NCBI GenBank assembly: GCA_902557645.1 | Contig: CACEAP010000001.1 | Location: 1 to 64,000 of the forward strand | Source: an uncultured SAR86 cluster bacterium | GTDB lineage: Bacteria; Pseudomonadota; Gammaproteobacteria; Magnimaribacterales; D2472 | DNA length: 64,000 bases | Reading direction: 5' to 3' | Part shown: piece after piece, positions 45,854-55,336 of the stretch | Layout: each line of letters starts with the position of its first letter | How positions within the stretch are numbered: the stretch's first letter is position 1 | Notes under the pieces: generated by a model | What the model was told of the DNA's origin: nothing | Databases searched by the model: none | The model's input: only the letters and a program-made list of their open reading frames with translations | Made by a program: the position numbers and the translations under genes

Positions 45854-48043
45854 TTAAAGCGAGGAGTCTATTGTATCGTTTGGCCAAGTCATTGGAACTT
45901 GTTGTTGAGGATTAAATACTTTTGGCCCTAAGGCTGGGAAAGCCTTAGAAGCTTTAGCAATATCATCTTCATTTAAAAATTTGCTTGGAGTAAGTTTAAA
46001 CACATCAAGTCCTCTAGTTATTTCAGTTCCATATATATAACCATTATAAAAATATGCTGACCAGTAACCACCAGTTATTAGTGTGTCTTTCATAATTGGC
46101 CCACGATCAAAATATGCAATCTCCTCTGGATTAGCTGAGTCTGTAAAATCCATTACAGATATGCCTCCTTGATACCAAGCTTGAACAAATATATCTCTTC
46201 CAGGTACTGGTATTATTGATCCATTATGTGCAACGCAATTTTCTGTCTCTAATTGAGGAGCGGGCATTTTATAATGACTTCTAAATTCAAGCTTATTATC
46301 AACAATATCGTAAATAGCATCAGCACCCCAATCTAGTGGATCCCAAGCACGACATCTAGCTCTTCCTCCGCCACCCCATTCGTCAGTAAAAATAACTTTA
46401 GTTCCATCGTTATTAAATGTTGCAGAGTGCCAATATGCAAAACCAATATCAGTAACAACATCTAATCTTTTTGGATTATAAGGATCAGTTATGTCAAATA
46501 AGATACCATTTCCAGAACAAGCACCTGCTGCTAAATTAGCTGAAGGAAAAACAGTTATATCGTGGCATTGATCAGTTCTTTTAGTATCTTGAGTATCATC
46601 ACCATGATCACCACCAACCCATAAGCCACCTAGAGCTCCAGTATCTGGATCAGCAAAAACAGCTGGACTACTAACAATTCTTGATTTAGAAGGATCTTCT
46701 ATTGGTATTTCAATTATATCTATTCTAAATAAAGCTGTTCTTTCATCACCTGGAATACTGCCAATACATCCTTCCATTTCTTCTTCATCTCTTACACTTC
46801 CTGTACCAGAATTATAGACAATAATTTTTCCTGCATTGATTGAAGTCGACACAACCGAATGAGTGTGTGAACCTCTGCATGTTTGAACAACGCCAACTTG
46901 TTTAGGATTTGTTAAATCAGAAATATCAAATATTCGAATACCTCGAAATCTTTCTGGACTAGCGTCTCTTCCAACTCCTTCAAGCCCGCAATCAATTCGA
47001 CTTCTTATTTGTTCAACAGACATGATTAAAATATCACCCACAATAGATACATCGCCTTGGCCGCCAGGACACACTACTGAAGAAATAAGCATAGGCACAC
47101 CATCTGCTTGAATTTTATACATATTAAAGCCGTGGTAACTTCCTGCTACTAGCAAATCTTCTCTAAATGCCATATCAGTATTAGAAAAACTTAAAATAGG
47201 GGAGCGGAGTGATCTTGATTTTTCTTCAGTAGTTTTAATTTTATCTTTATCATCTTCATTCAGATCTTTCTTCCCTTTTGCAGCAGGATTGTCTGGATCA
47301 AAAAATCCAACAGGTTTCTTTAATGATGTTATTAATTCCATATTTAATATGGCTTCATCAGCAAAATATAATCCGGCAGTTAAGCCTGATCTAGGATCAT
47401 CTGAAAGATTGACTGCAATTATATTCATTCTTTCAATCTCTACACTTTGATCATTAATTAAATCAGAGACAAATTCATTAAAAATAGGATCATTGGCTGA
47501 TCCAGGATATTTTTTCAGCTCTTTTACCATTTCTATAGCTCCGTCATGATGTTTTATCATGAGTTGGAGGAATAATCTGTCAAAGTCAGTACTATCTGAT
47601 TTTCTTAGATTATCTAAGTCTTTTGGCGAAGCCATTCCAACCATATGCATATGCATATGATGCTTTTCTGAATTATTTATTAAAGCAATGTCTCTTTGAG
47701 CTAACCAATTTTCCATAAAGTTAATCTCATCTTCTTGAGATACATCTATCCTTTTTGCAAGATCTAATATGGTTTTGTTATTGGTTCTTTTTGATGCAAA
47801 ACTCGACATTAATATAGCTTGTTCATGATGAACAATCATTCCTTGAAGAAATTTAATATCTGCCTCAACATAGGAGGTGCTAGCTATATTTGAGGCTAAT
47901 TCTGGAGCTAACTTTTTGGATGCTTCTCCAGGAGCTCCAGGTTGGATTATTGGTGGATTTTTATCATTATTATCTGTTAATAAATTATTAGATATAAAAA
48001 TTAAGAAGAAAATTATGACTAGACTTAAAGATAATTTTTGCAT
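45854..48043 (-). CDS. DUF305 domain fused to an LVIVD/beta-propeller domain, exported
   Basis: 729 residues: signal peptide or anchor (about 1-23), a DUF305 region (about 55-205) containing FLQGMIVHHEQAILMSSFA, MHMHMVGM and LMIKHHDGAIEMV, then an LVIVD-like propeller (about 270-720) with repeats such as IFDISDLTNPKQVGVV, FDITDPYNPKRLDVV and VMDFTDSANPEEIAYF. The HH and Met-rich motifs of DUF305 suggest copper binding. HSVVST and AHNGSIIPV lie in the propeller. A periplasmic location is likely; the function is unknown. Confidence 0.82.
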   Translation of the reverse strand: MQKLSLSLVIIFFLIFISNNLLTDNNDKNPPIIQPGAPGEASKKLAPELASNIASTSYVEADIKFLQGMIVHHEQAILMSSFASKRTNNKTILDLAKRIDVSQEDEINFMENWLAQRDIALINNSEKHHMHMHMVGMASPKDLDNLRKSDSTDFDRLFLQLMIKHHDGAIEMVKELKKYPGSANDPIFNEFVSDLINDQSVEIERMNIIAVNLSDDPRSGLTAGLYFADEAILNMELITSLKKPVGFFDPDNPAAKGKKDLNEDDKDKIKTTEEKSRSLRSPILSFSNTDMAFREDLLVAGSYHGFNMYKIQADGVPMLISSVVCPGGQGDVSIVGDILIMSVEQIRSRIDCGLEGVGRDASPERFRGIRIFDISDLTNPKQVGVVQTCRGSHTHSVVSTSINAGKIIVYNSGTGSVRDEEEMEGCIGSIPGDERTALFRIDIIEIPIEDPSKSRIVSSPAVFADPDTGALGGLWVGGDHGDDTQDTKRTDQCHDITVFPSANLAAGACSGNGILFDITDPYNPKRLDVVTDIGFAYWHSATFNNDGTKVIFTDEWGGGGRARCRAWDPLDWGADAIYDIVDNKLEFRSHYKMPAPQLETENCVAHNGSIIPVPGRDIFVQAWYQGGISVMDFTDSANPEEIAYFDRGPIMKDTLITGGYWSAYFYNGYIYGTEITRGLDVFKLTPSKFLNEDDIAKASKAFPALGPKVFNPQQQVPMTWPNDTIDSSL

Positions 48044-48049
48044 GTTTAA

Positions 48050-48247
48050 TTAATCTTTATCATTTTTAATTTCTTCAGCCTCTCCTTCAATTATTGTAGG
48101 CCTACCTTGAGGTTTTTTTTGACGTCTACCAAAACGATTAATTCTATTATCACGATTCATTTGTTTTTTTGAAGCTTTAACTTTTCCTAAATTACTCAAA
48201 AGAAATAATGAACCGACTATAATCAAGACCCAAAAAAATGTGTTCAT
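48050..48247 (-). CDS. Small single-helix membrane protein, 65 aa
   Basis: An N-terminal hydrophobic helix (about 4-20, FFWVLIIVGSLFLLSNL) followed by a basic then acidic cytoplasmic tail (RRQKKPQGRPTIIEGEAEEIKND). It starts 1 nt after the Bax1-like gene stop and is 6 nt from the DUF305 gene, so it belongs to the same transcript. Family unknown. Confidence 0.65.
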   Translation of the reverse strand: MNTFFWVLIIVGSLFLLSNLGKVKASKKQMNRDNRINRFGRRQKKPQGRPTIIEGEAEEIKNDKD

Positions 48248-48248
48248 T

Positions 48249-48995
48249 TTATCTTCTACTATTTAATTTTATTAATAATCTTAGGATCTCTAAATACAGC
48301 CAAATCAGAGTAACCATTAATGAGAAGGCTCCATACCACTCCATATATTTTGGCAAGCCTTGTTCAGCACCTTCTTCAATAAAATCAAAATCAAGCACTA
48401 AATTCAATGCTGCAATTGCAACTACAAATAATGAGAATCCAATTCCAAATAAGCCATTAGAATGAATAAAACCTATTGGAGAGCCAAACAAAGACATTAC
48501 AAAGCTTACTATATATAAAATTGCTATACCGCCGGTAGCTGAAAAAATCATCAATCTAAAATTTTCAGTAGGCTTAACGAGACCGCTTTTATATAAAAAT
48601 AATAAACTAGCAGTTATTCCAAATGTTAAACCTAATGCTTGAACAACAATACCTGGAAATTGAGAATTAGCTAGCATGCTAATACCACCCAAACCAACAC
48701 CTTGAGCAAGAGCATACAATGGTGCGGTAGTTCCTGATTTACTAGGATTCCTAAATATAGTAACTAGCGCTAGAACAAGCCCAATAATAAACCCAGGAAT
48801 CATTAATTGCGGCATATTCCAGCCAATGAAAGCCCCACCAAAACATAAAGCAAGCAGTATACTGGTTTTATTTACAGCTCCATCTAATGTCATTCTTTCT
48901 GCTAAAGGAATTGACTCAGTTGTATTTGAAAAATTTCTTGAAAAAGCAGGATTACCCGATCTTCCGAATGTATTTAGTGCCGAATGTTTTGACAT
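48249..48995 (-). CDS. Bax inhibitor-1-like (YccA/Bax1-I family) membrane protein
   Basis: 248 residues. The N-terminal SGNPAFSRNFSNTT and ERMTLDGAVNKTSILL are typical of the bacterial Bax1-I family (PF12811 type), followed by seven hydrophobic segments and FGIGFSLFVVAIAALNLVLDFDFIEEG at the conserved Asp/Glu site. The C-terminal YMEWYGAFSLMVTLIWLYLEILRLL is characteristic. Relatives are pH- or calcium-sensitive channels; the role in bacteria is uncertain. Confidence 0.87.
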   Translation of the reverse strand: MSKHSALNTFGRSGNPAFSRNFSNTTESIPLAERMTLDGAVNKTSILLALCFGGAFIGWNMPQLMIPGFIIGLVLALVTIFRNPSKSGTTAPLYALAQGVGLGGISMLANSQFPGIVVQALGLTFGITASLLFLYKSGLVKPTENFRLMIFSATGGIAILYIVSFVMSLFGSPIGFIHSNGLFGIGFSLFVVAIAALNLVLDFDFIEEGAEQGLPKYMEWYGAFSLMVTLIWLYLEILRLLIKLNSRR

Positions 48996-49056
48996 ACAAA
49001 TCTCCTATTTTCTATATATTAAATATCTATGGGCTTTTTAACAAATTAAAAGCCTA

Positions 49057-50100
49057 CTATAAGCCTTTAATCCAATTACTGACCAATTCAATAGCTTCTT
49101 TATGCTCTAGAGCTCTTCCTGATTCTGGCATCATAATACCTGGATCTAGAGACTCCATTCTATAAAGTAAAATAGATTCTTCAGGTTTACCAGGAACAAT
49201 AGAATATTTAAGATTATTGCTTGCTCTCCCAGTAGCAATAGGTTTTTTATAATAACCTAAATGTACCTTTCTATTTTCCTGAAAATCAAGATATAGTCCT
49301 GTTGTATCGGCTGAGCCACCATCAATATGACAATGGCCACAATTAATATCCAAATATGCTCTGGCTCTATCATTTACTGAAGCTAGCGTGTCATTCCAGT
49401 CAGCCATAGTTGTAAATTCAAAATCATTTTTGATCCAACCTTCTTGATGCCATCGCATCAATTGATTCATTGAGCCTTCTTGATAGGCTATTGATTTATT
49501 TAAGTTTCTGGGTTTTGGTCCTATAGGCTCAATAACCTTTTGAGATTGATGGCACTCTTTACATTGATTGATATTAGGAACCCTATACCTCACATTTTGT
49601 AGATCACCATAACTATTAACAAATTGTGTAGAAATAGTTTTTCCAGCAATGCTTAAAAGAGCATCAGTCTGTTCAGCATTCCAAACATAACTAACATTCT
49701 TCCATTGACTATCTTTTTTTATTAAAAGCCTTGTCTCAAGAAGCTGTGAATCAAGATTAGAACTTTCATGGTTATTTAAATAAGCAAAAGTTTTAATTAA
49801 TACCGTACCATCAGGAAAATCAAAAACTTTATTTGGCCTATGTTCGGCTATTTGGTTGTTTGGCAAATATATAAATCTTAATTTATCAGCATAATCAGAA
49901 AATAAAGGAGTTATTAATTCATATGGCAAAACTCCTATAGCAGGGTCTTGTGTTGTCATATTTTTGAAGAAACCATAGTCGGAAAGCTTTGGCGCTACTT
50001 TATCATTTAAAATAACTGAATTATTTACTGAGGCTTCAATTTGTAAAAAACTTATTGAGCTTAAGAAAAAAACTAAGAAAAAATATTTAGAGGGATTCAC
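49057..50100 (-). CDS. Diheme c-type cytochrome-like protein (HNE_0200 / SO2930 family type)
   Basis: 347 residues with a signal peptide (about 1-24) and two haem c motifs, CKECH (180-184) and CGHCH (254-258). PGIMMPESGRA near the C-terminus could supply an axial Met. GTG start, overlapping the end of the beta-helix gene by 14 nt. Proteins of this type are known to be encoded next to the beta-helix family seen here, supporting the assignment. Predicted periplasmic electron-transfer or oxidoreductase role; the partner is unknown. Confidence 0.83.
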   Translation of the reverse strand: MNPSKYFFLVFFLSSISFLQIEASVNNSVILNDKVAPKLSDYGFFKNMTTQDPAIGVLPYELITPLFSDYADKLRFIYLPNNQIAEHRPNKVFDFPDGTVLIKTFAYLNNHESSNLDSQLLETRLLIKKDSQWKNVSYVWNAEQTDALLSIAGKTISTQFVNSYGDLQNVRYRVPNINQCKECHQSQKVIEPIGPKPRNLNKSIAYQEGSMNQLMRWHQEGWIKNDFEFTTMADWNDTLASVNDRARAYLDINCGHCHIDGGSADTTGLYLDFQENRKVHLGYYKKPIATGRASNNLKYSIVPGKPEESILLYRMESLDPGIMMPESGRALEHKEAIELVSNWIKGL

Positions 50101-51343
50101 TTAGTTGCACTTTTGGAAGTGGAGTTATCTTTCCAACATATTTTTGATAATCTCTTTCAACAGGCTCAAAGAATGGCAACATATACCTTATTGGTCTTAA
50201 TGCTAGAAAAGATGCATTACCGTTATTACCTAAAACAATCTTATCTTCATCAGGTTGACCAAAGATCATTTGTTGAAGAGGTAGAATGCCATCCCAAAAA
50301 ATATCCGGCATATCACCTTCAGAAACATCGAATAAGATCTTAGCTAATTCACCTGTTTCTAAATCAGGGTTATATCCTGATTTTCCGAATCTATTGCCAT
50401 GAATTTGAATTGCACGTGGGTGAGGGTAGTAGTCCTCATCATCTGTTTCATATCCATAGGTAACAATAGCAATATTCACTGTTTCATTGTCACCAATATC
50501 GTTATCAAATATCTCAACAAATGAATTTGCTTGGATAATAATTCCAGTACCTCTTGGAACTTCTCCAACAATATTGCCTTCTGGTGCAAAATTATCAGTA
50601 TTATTATTTATAGATTTATTTCTAAATACTCTCACATGATGCCCACCTTGTTGAGGTATATCAGGAAGATCAAATACTAAAATACCACCAGTGTTATTCT
50701 CAGCATGATTATCAAATACGTCAGCATAGTAAGAGTTTTCTATTTCAATTCCTGCAACATTAAATTCAGCTCTTGAATTTTTAACTATAATATTTTGTGA
50801 TTGCCCAACATAAATACCAGCGTCTGATGCTCCAATAGCAACACAAGAATCAATAAGGACATTTTTGGATTCTACTGGGTAAAGTCCATAAGCTCCATTA
50901 TCTGTACTCACACCACCAGTCCACTCTGTTCTAACTCTTATAAAGCTTATCCCATCAACACCTTTAACTTTTATAGCATCGCCTTTTGCATCCTCTATAG
51001 CAAAATCCTGCAAAATTACATTATTGGATGTGACTGATAGGCCTTGAGCGCCAGATTGTTGATTTTTAAATGATAAGACAGTTTGATCCATACCTTCGCC
51101 TTCAAGCCTTATGCTTTCAACGTCTATAGATAAGCTATCTTCTAACTCATAAGTGCCACTAGTTAATCTAATAATATCACCAGGCTCAGCAAGAATAAGA
51201 GCTTCCTGGATAGCAGAATATGAATCATCAGATGGACTAATAACAGTAATAGCTCCATAGGAGTTAATACTGAAGAGCAGACTAAATAATATTAATTTAG
51301 ATTGCTTCAGGTATTTCGTTAAAATCTTCAAGAGGTTTCTCAA
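50087..51343 (-). CDS. Right-handed parallel beta-helix protein (TIGR03805-like), exported
   Basis: Up to 418 residues: a signal peptide (ending SINSYGA at about 31), then repeated coils such as IKVKGVDGISFIRVRTEWTG, NVLIDSCVAIGASDAGIYVG and NIIVKNSRAEFNVAGIEIEN, a pectate-lyase-like solenoid (about 50-330). The track start is TTG at 51343, inside the diiron gene; a TTG at 51331 gives a more normal signal peptide. Shares overlapping ends with the cytochrome downstream and the diiron gene upstream. I recall this pair being recognised as co-occurring families of unknown function. Confidence 0.82.
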   Translation of the reverse strand: MRNLLKILTKYLKQSKLILFSLLFSINSYGAITVISPSDDSYSAIQEALILAEPGDIIRLTSGTYELEDSLSIDVESIRLEGEGMDQTVLSFKNQQSGAQGLSVTSNNVILQDFAIEDAKGDAIKVKGVDGISFIRVRTEWTGGVSTDNGAYGLYPVESKNVLIDSCVAIGASDAGIYVGQSQNIIVKNSRAEFNVAGIEIENSYYADVFDNHAENNTGGILVFDLPDIPQQGGHHVRVFRNKSINNNTDNFAPEGNIVGEVPRGTGIIIQANSFVEIFDNDIGDNETVNIAIVTYGYETDDEDYYPHPRAIQIHGNRFGKSGYNPDLETGELAKILFDVSEGDMPDIFWDGILPLQQMIFGQPDEDKIVLGNNGNASFLALRPIRYMLPFFEPVERDYQKYVGKITPLPKVQLSESL

Positions 51344-52403
51344 GTTCTACCCAGTCAACTTCAAAGTCATCTGGAGCATGCTCATATTCTAATAATCCTA
51401 ATGCTTCAAATTTAGGTCTGACTGAGTCAGTTAACAAACCAATTCTTGATAGATTAGGTATAACTCTTGAAAATAAGAAGTTTCTAAAAGTTGCATTTGC
51501 ACTTGTGCTTAACGAAAATTCTCTGGCTTCCTCTTCAGTCATCTTTAGATATTTCTGCATAGCTTTAGTGTTAATTAGTCGCTCCCTGGAAATTACACAT
51601 GCTTCATATGCAAATTCAGCTCTTTCTTCGATTTCCTCAGGACTTAAAGTTTTAATAAAGTCTTCTAAGTAGTTAATTCCAAATGTGACATGCCTTGCCT
51701 CATCTCTGACAACATAATGAAGTAATTGTTTTAATAGAGGGTCTTTAGAAAGCATTTTTAACATTTGGAAAGCTGCCAAAGCTAAACCTTCTATGATAAT
51801 TTGCATGCCTATAAATTTAAGATCCCATCTTTCATCAGTCAAAATTTTGTCTAATAATGCTTTTAAATTTGGGTTTATTGGGTAATGGATACCTATCTTC
51901 TCTTGAAGGTATCTGTTAAATACCTCAACATGTCTTGCTTCGTCAAAAGTTTGAGAAGCTGCATAAAGTTTTGCATTATATGTTGGTGCACATGAGACTA
52001 GCTGCGACGCAACCAATAAAGCGCCTTGTTCGCCATGAAGAAACTGGCTTAATAGTTCTGCATTATCATGTCTATCAAATTCAATTTTTTCTTCCTCAGT
52101 AAGACTTTCATATGCTTCTAATGTTTCATGCGGAAGCTCTTCATCAGCTTCAGTTAATCTTTCATCAGCTGGATGAGTATAATCCCAATTTAAATCAATA
52201 GAACCATTCCAATTTAACTCTTTTCCAAGTTCATATAATCTCTTAATTCTATTATCTGCAACTGTATAATCCCAGTTATAAGCTCCTGTAAGCGGTGTTT
52301 TAAAAATTTCTGCAACATCCTCAACATCTTTCTTTGATAAATCCATTTCTTCATCAAAATATAATAAATCTTTTGGCGGCCCATCAGTTTTTGTTATCTT
52401 CAT
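51297..52403 (-). CDS. Ferritin-like diiron protein
   Basis: I start at the ATG at 52403 (MKITKTDGPPKDLLYFD); the track's TTG is 7 codons earlier. About 368 residues, soluble. Two carboxylate-bridged iron motifs are present, FDEARHVEVF (about 165) and RDEARHVTFG (about 245), each preceded by a helix with Glu (LHGEQGAL and IIIEGLAL), as in R2-like and AurF-like oxygenases. The 3' end overlaps the beta-helix gene by up to 47 nt. Predicted oxidase or N-oxygenase activity; substrate unknown. Confidence 0.83.
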   Translation of the reverse strand: MKITKTDGPPKDLLYFDEEMDLSKKDVEDVAEIFKTPLTGAYNWDYTVADNRIKRLYELGKELNWNGSIDLNWDYTHPADERLTEADEELPHETLEAYESLTEEEKIEFDRHDNAELLSQFLHGEQGALLVASQLVSCAPTYNAKLYAASQTFDEARHVEVFNRYLQEKIGIHYPINPNLKALLDKILTDERWDLKFIGMQIIIEGLALAAFQMLKMLSKDPLLKQLLHYVVRDEARHVTFGINYLEDFIKTLSPEEIEERAEFAYEACVISRERLINTKAMQKYLKMTEEEAREFSLSTSANATFRNFLFSRVIPNLSRIGLLTDSVRPKFEALGLLEYEHAPDDFEVDWVELEKPLEDFNEIPEAI

Positions 52404-52470
52404 ATCCCTTATCCTTGTTATCAATAATTACATAGAAAACTGTAATAATTAACTCTCTATTCTATAGGAA

Positions 52471-54240
52471 TTATTGATTTTTAAAAAGCTCAGTTAGCTC
52501 ATTGAGCAAAACTTCACCTAATTCTTCAGCCCTATTAATTGTTATAGCTCTTTTATAATATTTTGACACATCATGCCCAATACCTATTGCTAAAAGCTCA
52601 ACATTATTTTCGCTCTCTATAGAATCAATAATAGTACGCAAATGGTCGTCTAAAAATAAACTATGATTATTAGAAAGTGTTGAGTCATCAACAGGAGCTC
52701 CATCAGATATGACTATAAGTATTTTTCTTTCTTCGGGTCTTTTGATAAGCCTTTGAAAACTCCAAGAAAGAGCTTCTCCATCAATATTTTCTTTTAATAA
52801 ACCCTCTCGCAACATAACTCCAAAATCTTTTCTTGATCTTCTCCAGGAATTATCAGCATTTTTAAAAACAATATGACGTATGTCATTTAATCTGCCTGGG
52901 TTTAATGGACTGCCTTTAGATTGCCACAGTGCTTTTGAATCTCCACCTTTCCAATTCTTTGTTGTAAATCCAAGCACCTCTGTTTTAATAGAGCATCTTT
53001 CTAAAGTACTGCCTATTAAATCTGTACATATGGCAGCTAAGCTTATTGATCTACCTCTCATTGATCCAGAGTTATCTATCAAAAGACTTACCACAGTATC
53101 TTTAAATTCTTTTTTACTTTCTTCTTTAAAACTAAGAGGAGTTCCTGGTTCAGTAACAACTCTACTCAATCTTGCGGTATCAAGAAGCCCTTCTTCTAGA
53201 TTAAAATTCCAGCTAGTATTCTGCTTTGATAGAAGTAATCTTTGAAGCCTATTGGCTAATTTACCAATAGTAGTTAAATGAGGTTTAATTAGATGATCTA
53301 GTTGATTTCTTAGCCTTAAAGCTTCTTCTCTTGTTGTCAGATCCTTAGCTTCAATGACCTCATCAAATTGTGTGGTAAAAATAGAATATGGAATTTGAGT
53401 TTTTTCATGAACCAAATCTTTATAAGCTCCAGAAAGCTCTATTTCTTCTTCAATAGATTTATCATCAATACTTACCGAAGCTTCTTGAAGGAGATCGTCA
53501 TCAATTTCTTCAGCTGGATCTTGGGATTCAGAAACATTTTCAGATTCAATCTCCATACCAGTTTCTGTTAATTCAGCATCATTTTGCTCCATCGATCCTG
53601 GAGATTCTTCATCATTATCATCCATAGCATCATTAGAATGTTCTTTGAGAAGATTCAATTGACGAAGAAGATTCAATGACTCTTTTTCAAAAGTATTCTG
53701 ATTTTCAAGACTCTTTATAAAATTTTCTTGGAGTACTTTATTATCTTCTGGTAAAAATAGATTCTTAAAATTAATAATTATTTTTTTCGCATCTCCAGAA
53801 AACCTATAACCGTTGATATGTTTAAGCCAAAGATTTGCTGCAAAAGGGAGCTGGCTTTGTATTTTTTCATTTATCAACTCTGAACTTTTTTGCTCTAAGT
53901 GGGAAGTAATATTTTTCTTTGCGCCTTTGTATTTATTACCACCAATAATTTCTACTCTTGATAGCTCCAGTTCTTTAAATACCTCTCTAGCATCTTTAGT
54001 CAAAGGCAGATCTTCTAAATCCTTATGATAAAGATTCCAAAATGCCTGAAAATCACCTTCTCCTCTCCAAGCATCTATTTTTGCTGAAGAGCGAGGCGCT
54101 GAAACTAATGATATTTCTCCTATATTAGGTGATCTATTTGAGGGGGAATTTTTTGCAGTCAGTTCTCGCTTTTTTGATATAGCCTTTACAGACGAAATAG
54201 CTGCAATATGTAAGTTCTCTCTATCTTTTACCCAAGCCAT
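52471..54240 (-). CDS. cobT: CobT-like VWA protein (cobaltochelatase subunit family)
   Basis: 589 residues. The C-terminal half matches alphaproteobacterial CobT: SLLIDNSGSMRGRSISLAAI (MIDAS motif), EVLGFTTKNWKGG, NPGRLNDIRHIVFK, LLKENIDGEALSW and VISDGAPVDDSTLS. An acidic linker spans about 205-265. CobT with CobS forms the AAA+/VWA motor of the aerobic cobalt chelatase, with CobN as the chelating subunit; no cobN or other B12 gene is in the window. It lies 2 nt downstream of cobS, clearly one operon. Confidence 0.9.
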   Translation of the reverse strand: MAWVKDRENLHIAAISSVKAISKKRELTAKNSPSNRSPNIGEISLVSAPRSSAKIDAWRGEGDFQAFWNLYHKDLEDLPLTKDAREVFKELELSRVEIIGGNKYKGAKKNITSHLEQKSSELINEKIQSQLPFAANLWLKHINGYRFSGDAKKIIINFKNLFLPEDNKVLQENFIKSLENQNTFEKESLNLLRQLNLLKEHSNDAMDDNDEESPGSMEQNDAELTETGMEIESENVSESQDPAEEIDDDLLQEASVSIDDKSIEEEIELSGAYKDLVHEKTQIPYSIFTTQFDEVIEAKDLTTREEALRLRNQLDHLIKPHLTTIGKLANRLQRLLLSKQNTSWNFNLEEGLLDTARLSRVVTEPGTPLSFKEESKKEFKDTVVSLLIDNSGSMRGRSISLAAICTDLIGSTLERCSIKTEVLGFTTKNWKGGDSKALWQSKGSPLNPGRLNDIRHIVFKNADNSWRRSRKDFGVMLREGLLKENIDGEALSWSFQRLIKRPEERKILIVISDGAPVDDSTLSNNHSLFLDDHLRTIIDSIESENNVELLAIGIGHDVSKYYKRAITINRAEELGEVLLNELTELFKNQ

Positions 54241-54242
54241 AC

Positions 54243-55229
54243 TTATTTTGTGTCTGGGTTGTAACTTTCCTCAAGATCTTCGCCAAAACAGCGTTGATAA
54301 TACTCAGCAATGATTGGCTTTTCAGTATCATCACATTTATTCAAAAAAGTCATTGAAAAGGATTTCTTGATATCTTGAAAAATCATCCAGTTTTCTGCCC
54401 AAGATATTACAGTTCTTGGTGACATTAATGTCGAAATATCACCATTTGCAAAGCCCTCTCGAGTTAGATTTGCCAATTGAATCATTTCGGTTAACAGTTT
54501 TTTATTTTTTGCAGACTTAAAACTTTTAATCTTTGAAGCTACAACATTAAACTCTTGTTTTTCTGATAAATAATTTAAAGTAGTTAATATATGCCATCTA
54601 TCCATTTGACCTTGATTTATTTGTTGGGTTCCATGATATAAACCGGTGATATCACCAAGACCTACAGTATTGGTAGTTGCAAATAATCTAAAAGATGGAT
54701 GAGGAGACAAAACTTTATTTTGGTCTAGTAGAGTTAATTTGCCTTCCACTTCCAAAATACGTTGAATAACAAACATAACATCAGGTCTTCCAGCATCATA
54801 TTCATCAAAAACTAAAGCAACTGGATTTTGAATGGACCAAGGTAATAGACCTTCTTTAAAGTCAGTAATTTGCTTATTATCTTTAAGTTTTATTACATCT
54901 TTACCAAGTAAGTCTATCCGTGAGATATGGCTGTCTAGATTAATCCTTAGACAAGGCCAGTTTAATCTAGCTGCAATTTGCTCAATATGTGTTGATTTAC
55001 CTGTTCCGTGAAAACCTTGCACCATAACTCGCCGATTATGTTCAAAGCCTGCAAGAATAGCTAAAGTGGTTTCAGGATCAAAAATATATGATTTATCAAT
55101 CTCAGGCACCCATTGAGTTTTATCTTTATATCCTGATACTGTTAAATCAGATGCAAATCCAAAAATATCTGCAACTTTTAATTTAACGTCAGCTTTATTT
55201 GGTAAGTCTATTTTTTGGTCTACTATCAT
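54243..55229 (-). CDS. cobS: CobS-like AAA+ ATPase (cobaltochelatase subunit family)
   Basis: 328 residues of the MoxR/CobS type: Walker A GFHGTGKSTHIEQIA (about 83), LNWPCLRINLDSHISRIDLLG, Walker B ALVFDEYDAGRPDVMFVIQR, FATTNTVGLGDITGLYHGTQ (sensor 1) and MSPRTVISWAENW (sensor 2). Strongly similar in pattern to alphaproteobacterial CobS. First gene of the cobS-cobT pair and divergent from tesB, 35 bp apart at the track start. Confidence 0.92.
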   Translation of the reverse strand: MIVDQKIDLPNKADVKLKVADIFGFASDLTVSGYKDKTQWVPEIDKSYIFDPETTLAILAGFEHNRRVMVQGFHGTGKSTHIEQIAARLNWPCLRINLDSHISRIDLLGKDVIKLKDNKQITDFKEGLLPWSIQNPVALVFDEYDAGRPDVMFVIQRILEVEGKLTLLDQNKVLSPHPSFRLFATTNTVGLGDITGLYHGTQQINQGQMDRWHILTTLNYLSEKQEFNVVASKIKSFKSAKNKKLLTEMIQLANLTREGFANGDISTLMSPRTVISWAENWMIFQDIKKSFSMTFLNKCDDTEKPIIAEYYQRCFGEDLEESYNPDTK

Positions 55230-55336
55230 ATTTTTTTCTTATTTTGAGGTAGCTATCCTACCTTTTGAGGCAACAAAGTTCTAGTTTTTTGTTAATCATT
55301 GTAAAATTAGCACTAATAAAAAAACCAATATTTAGC

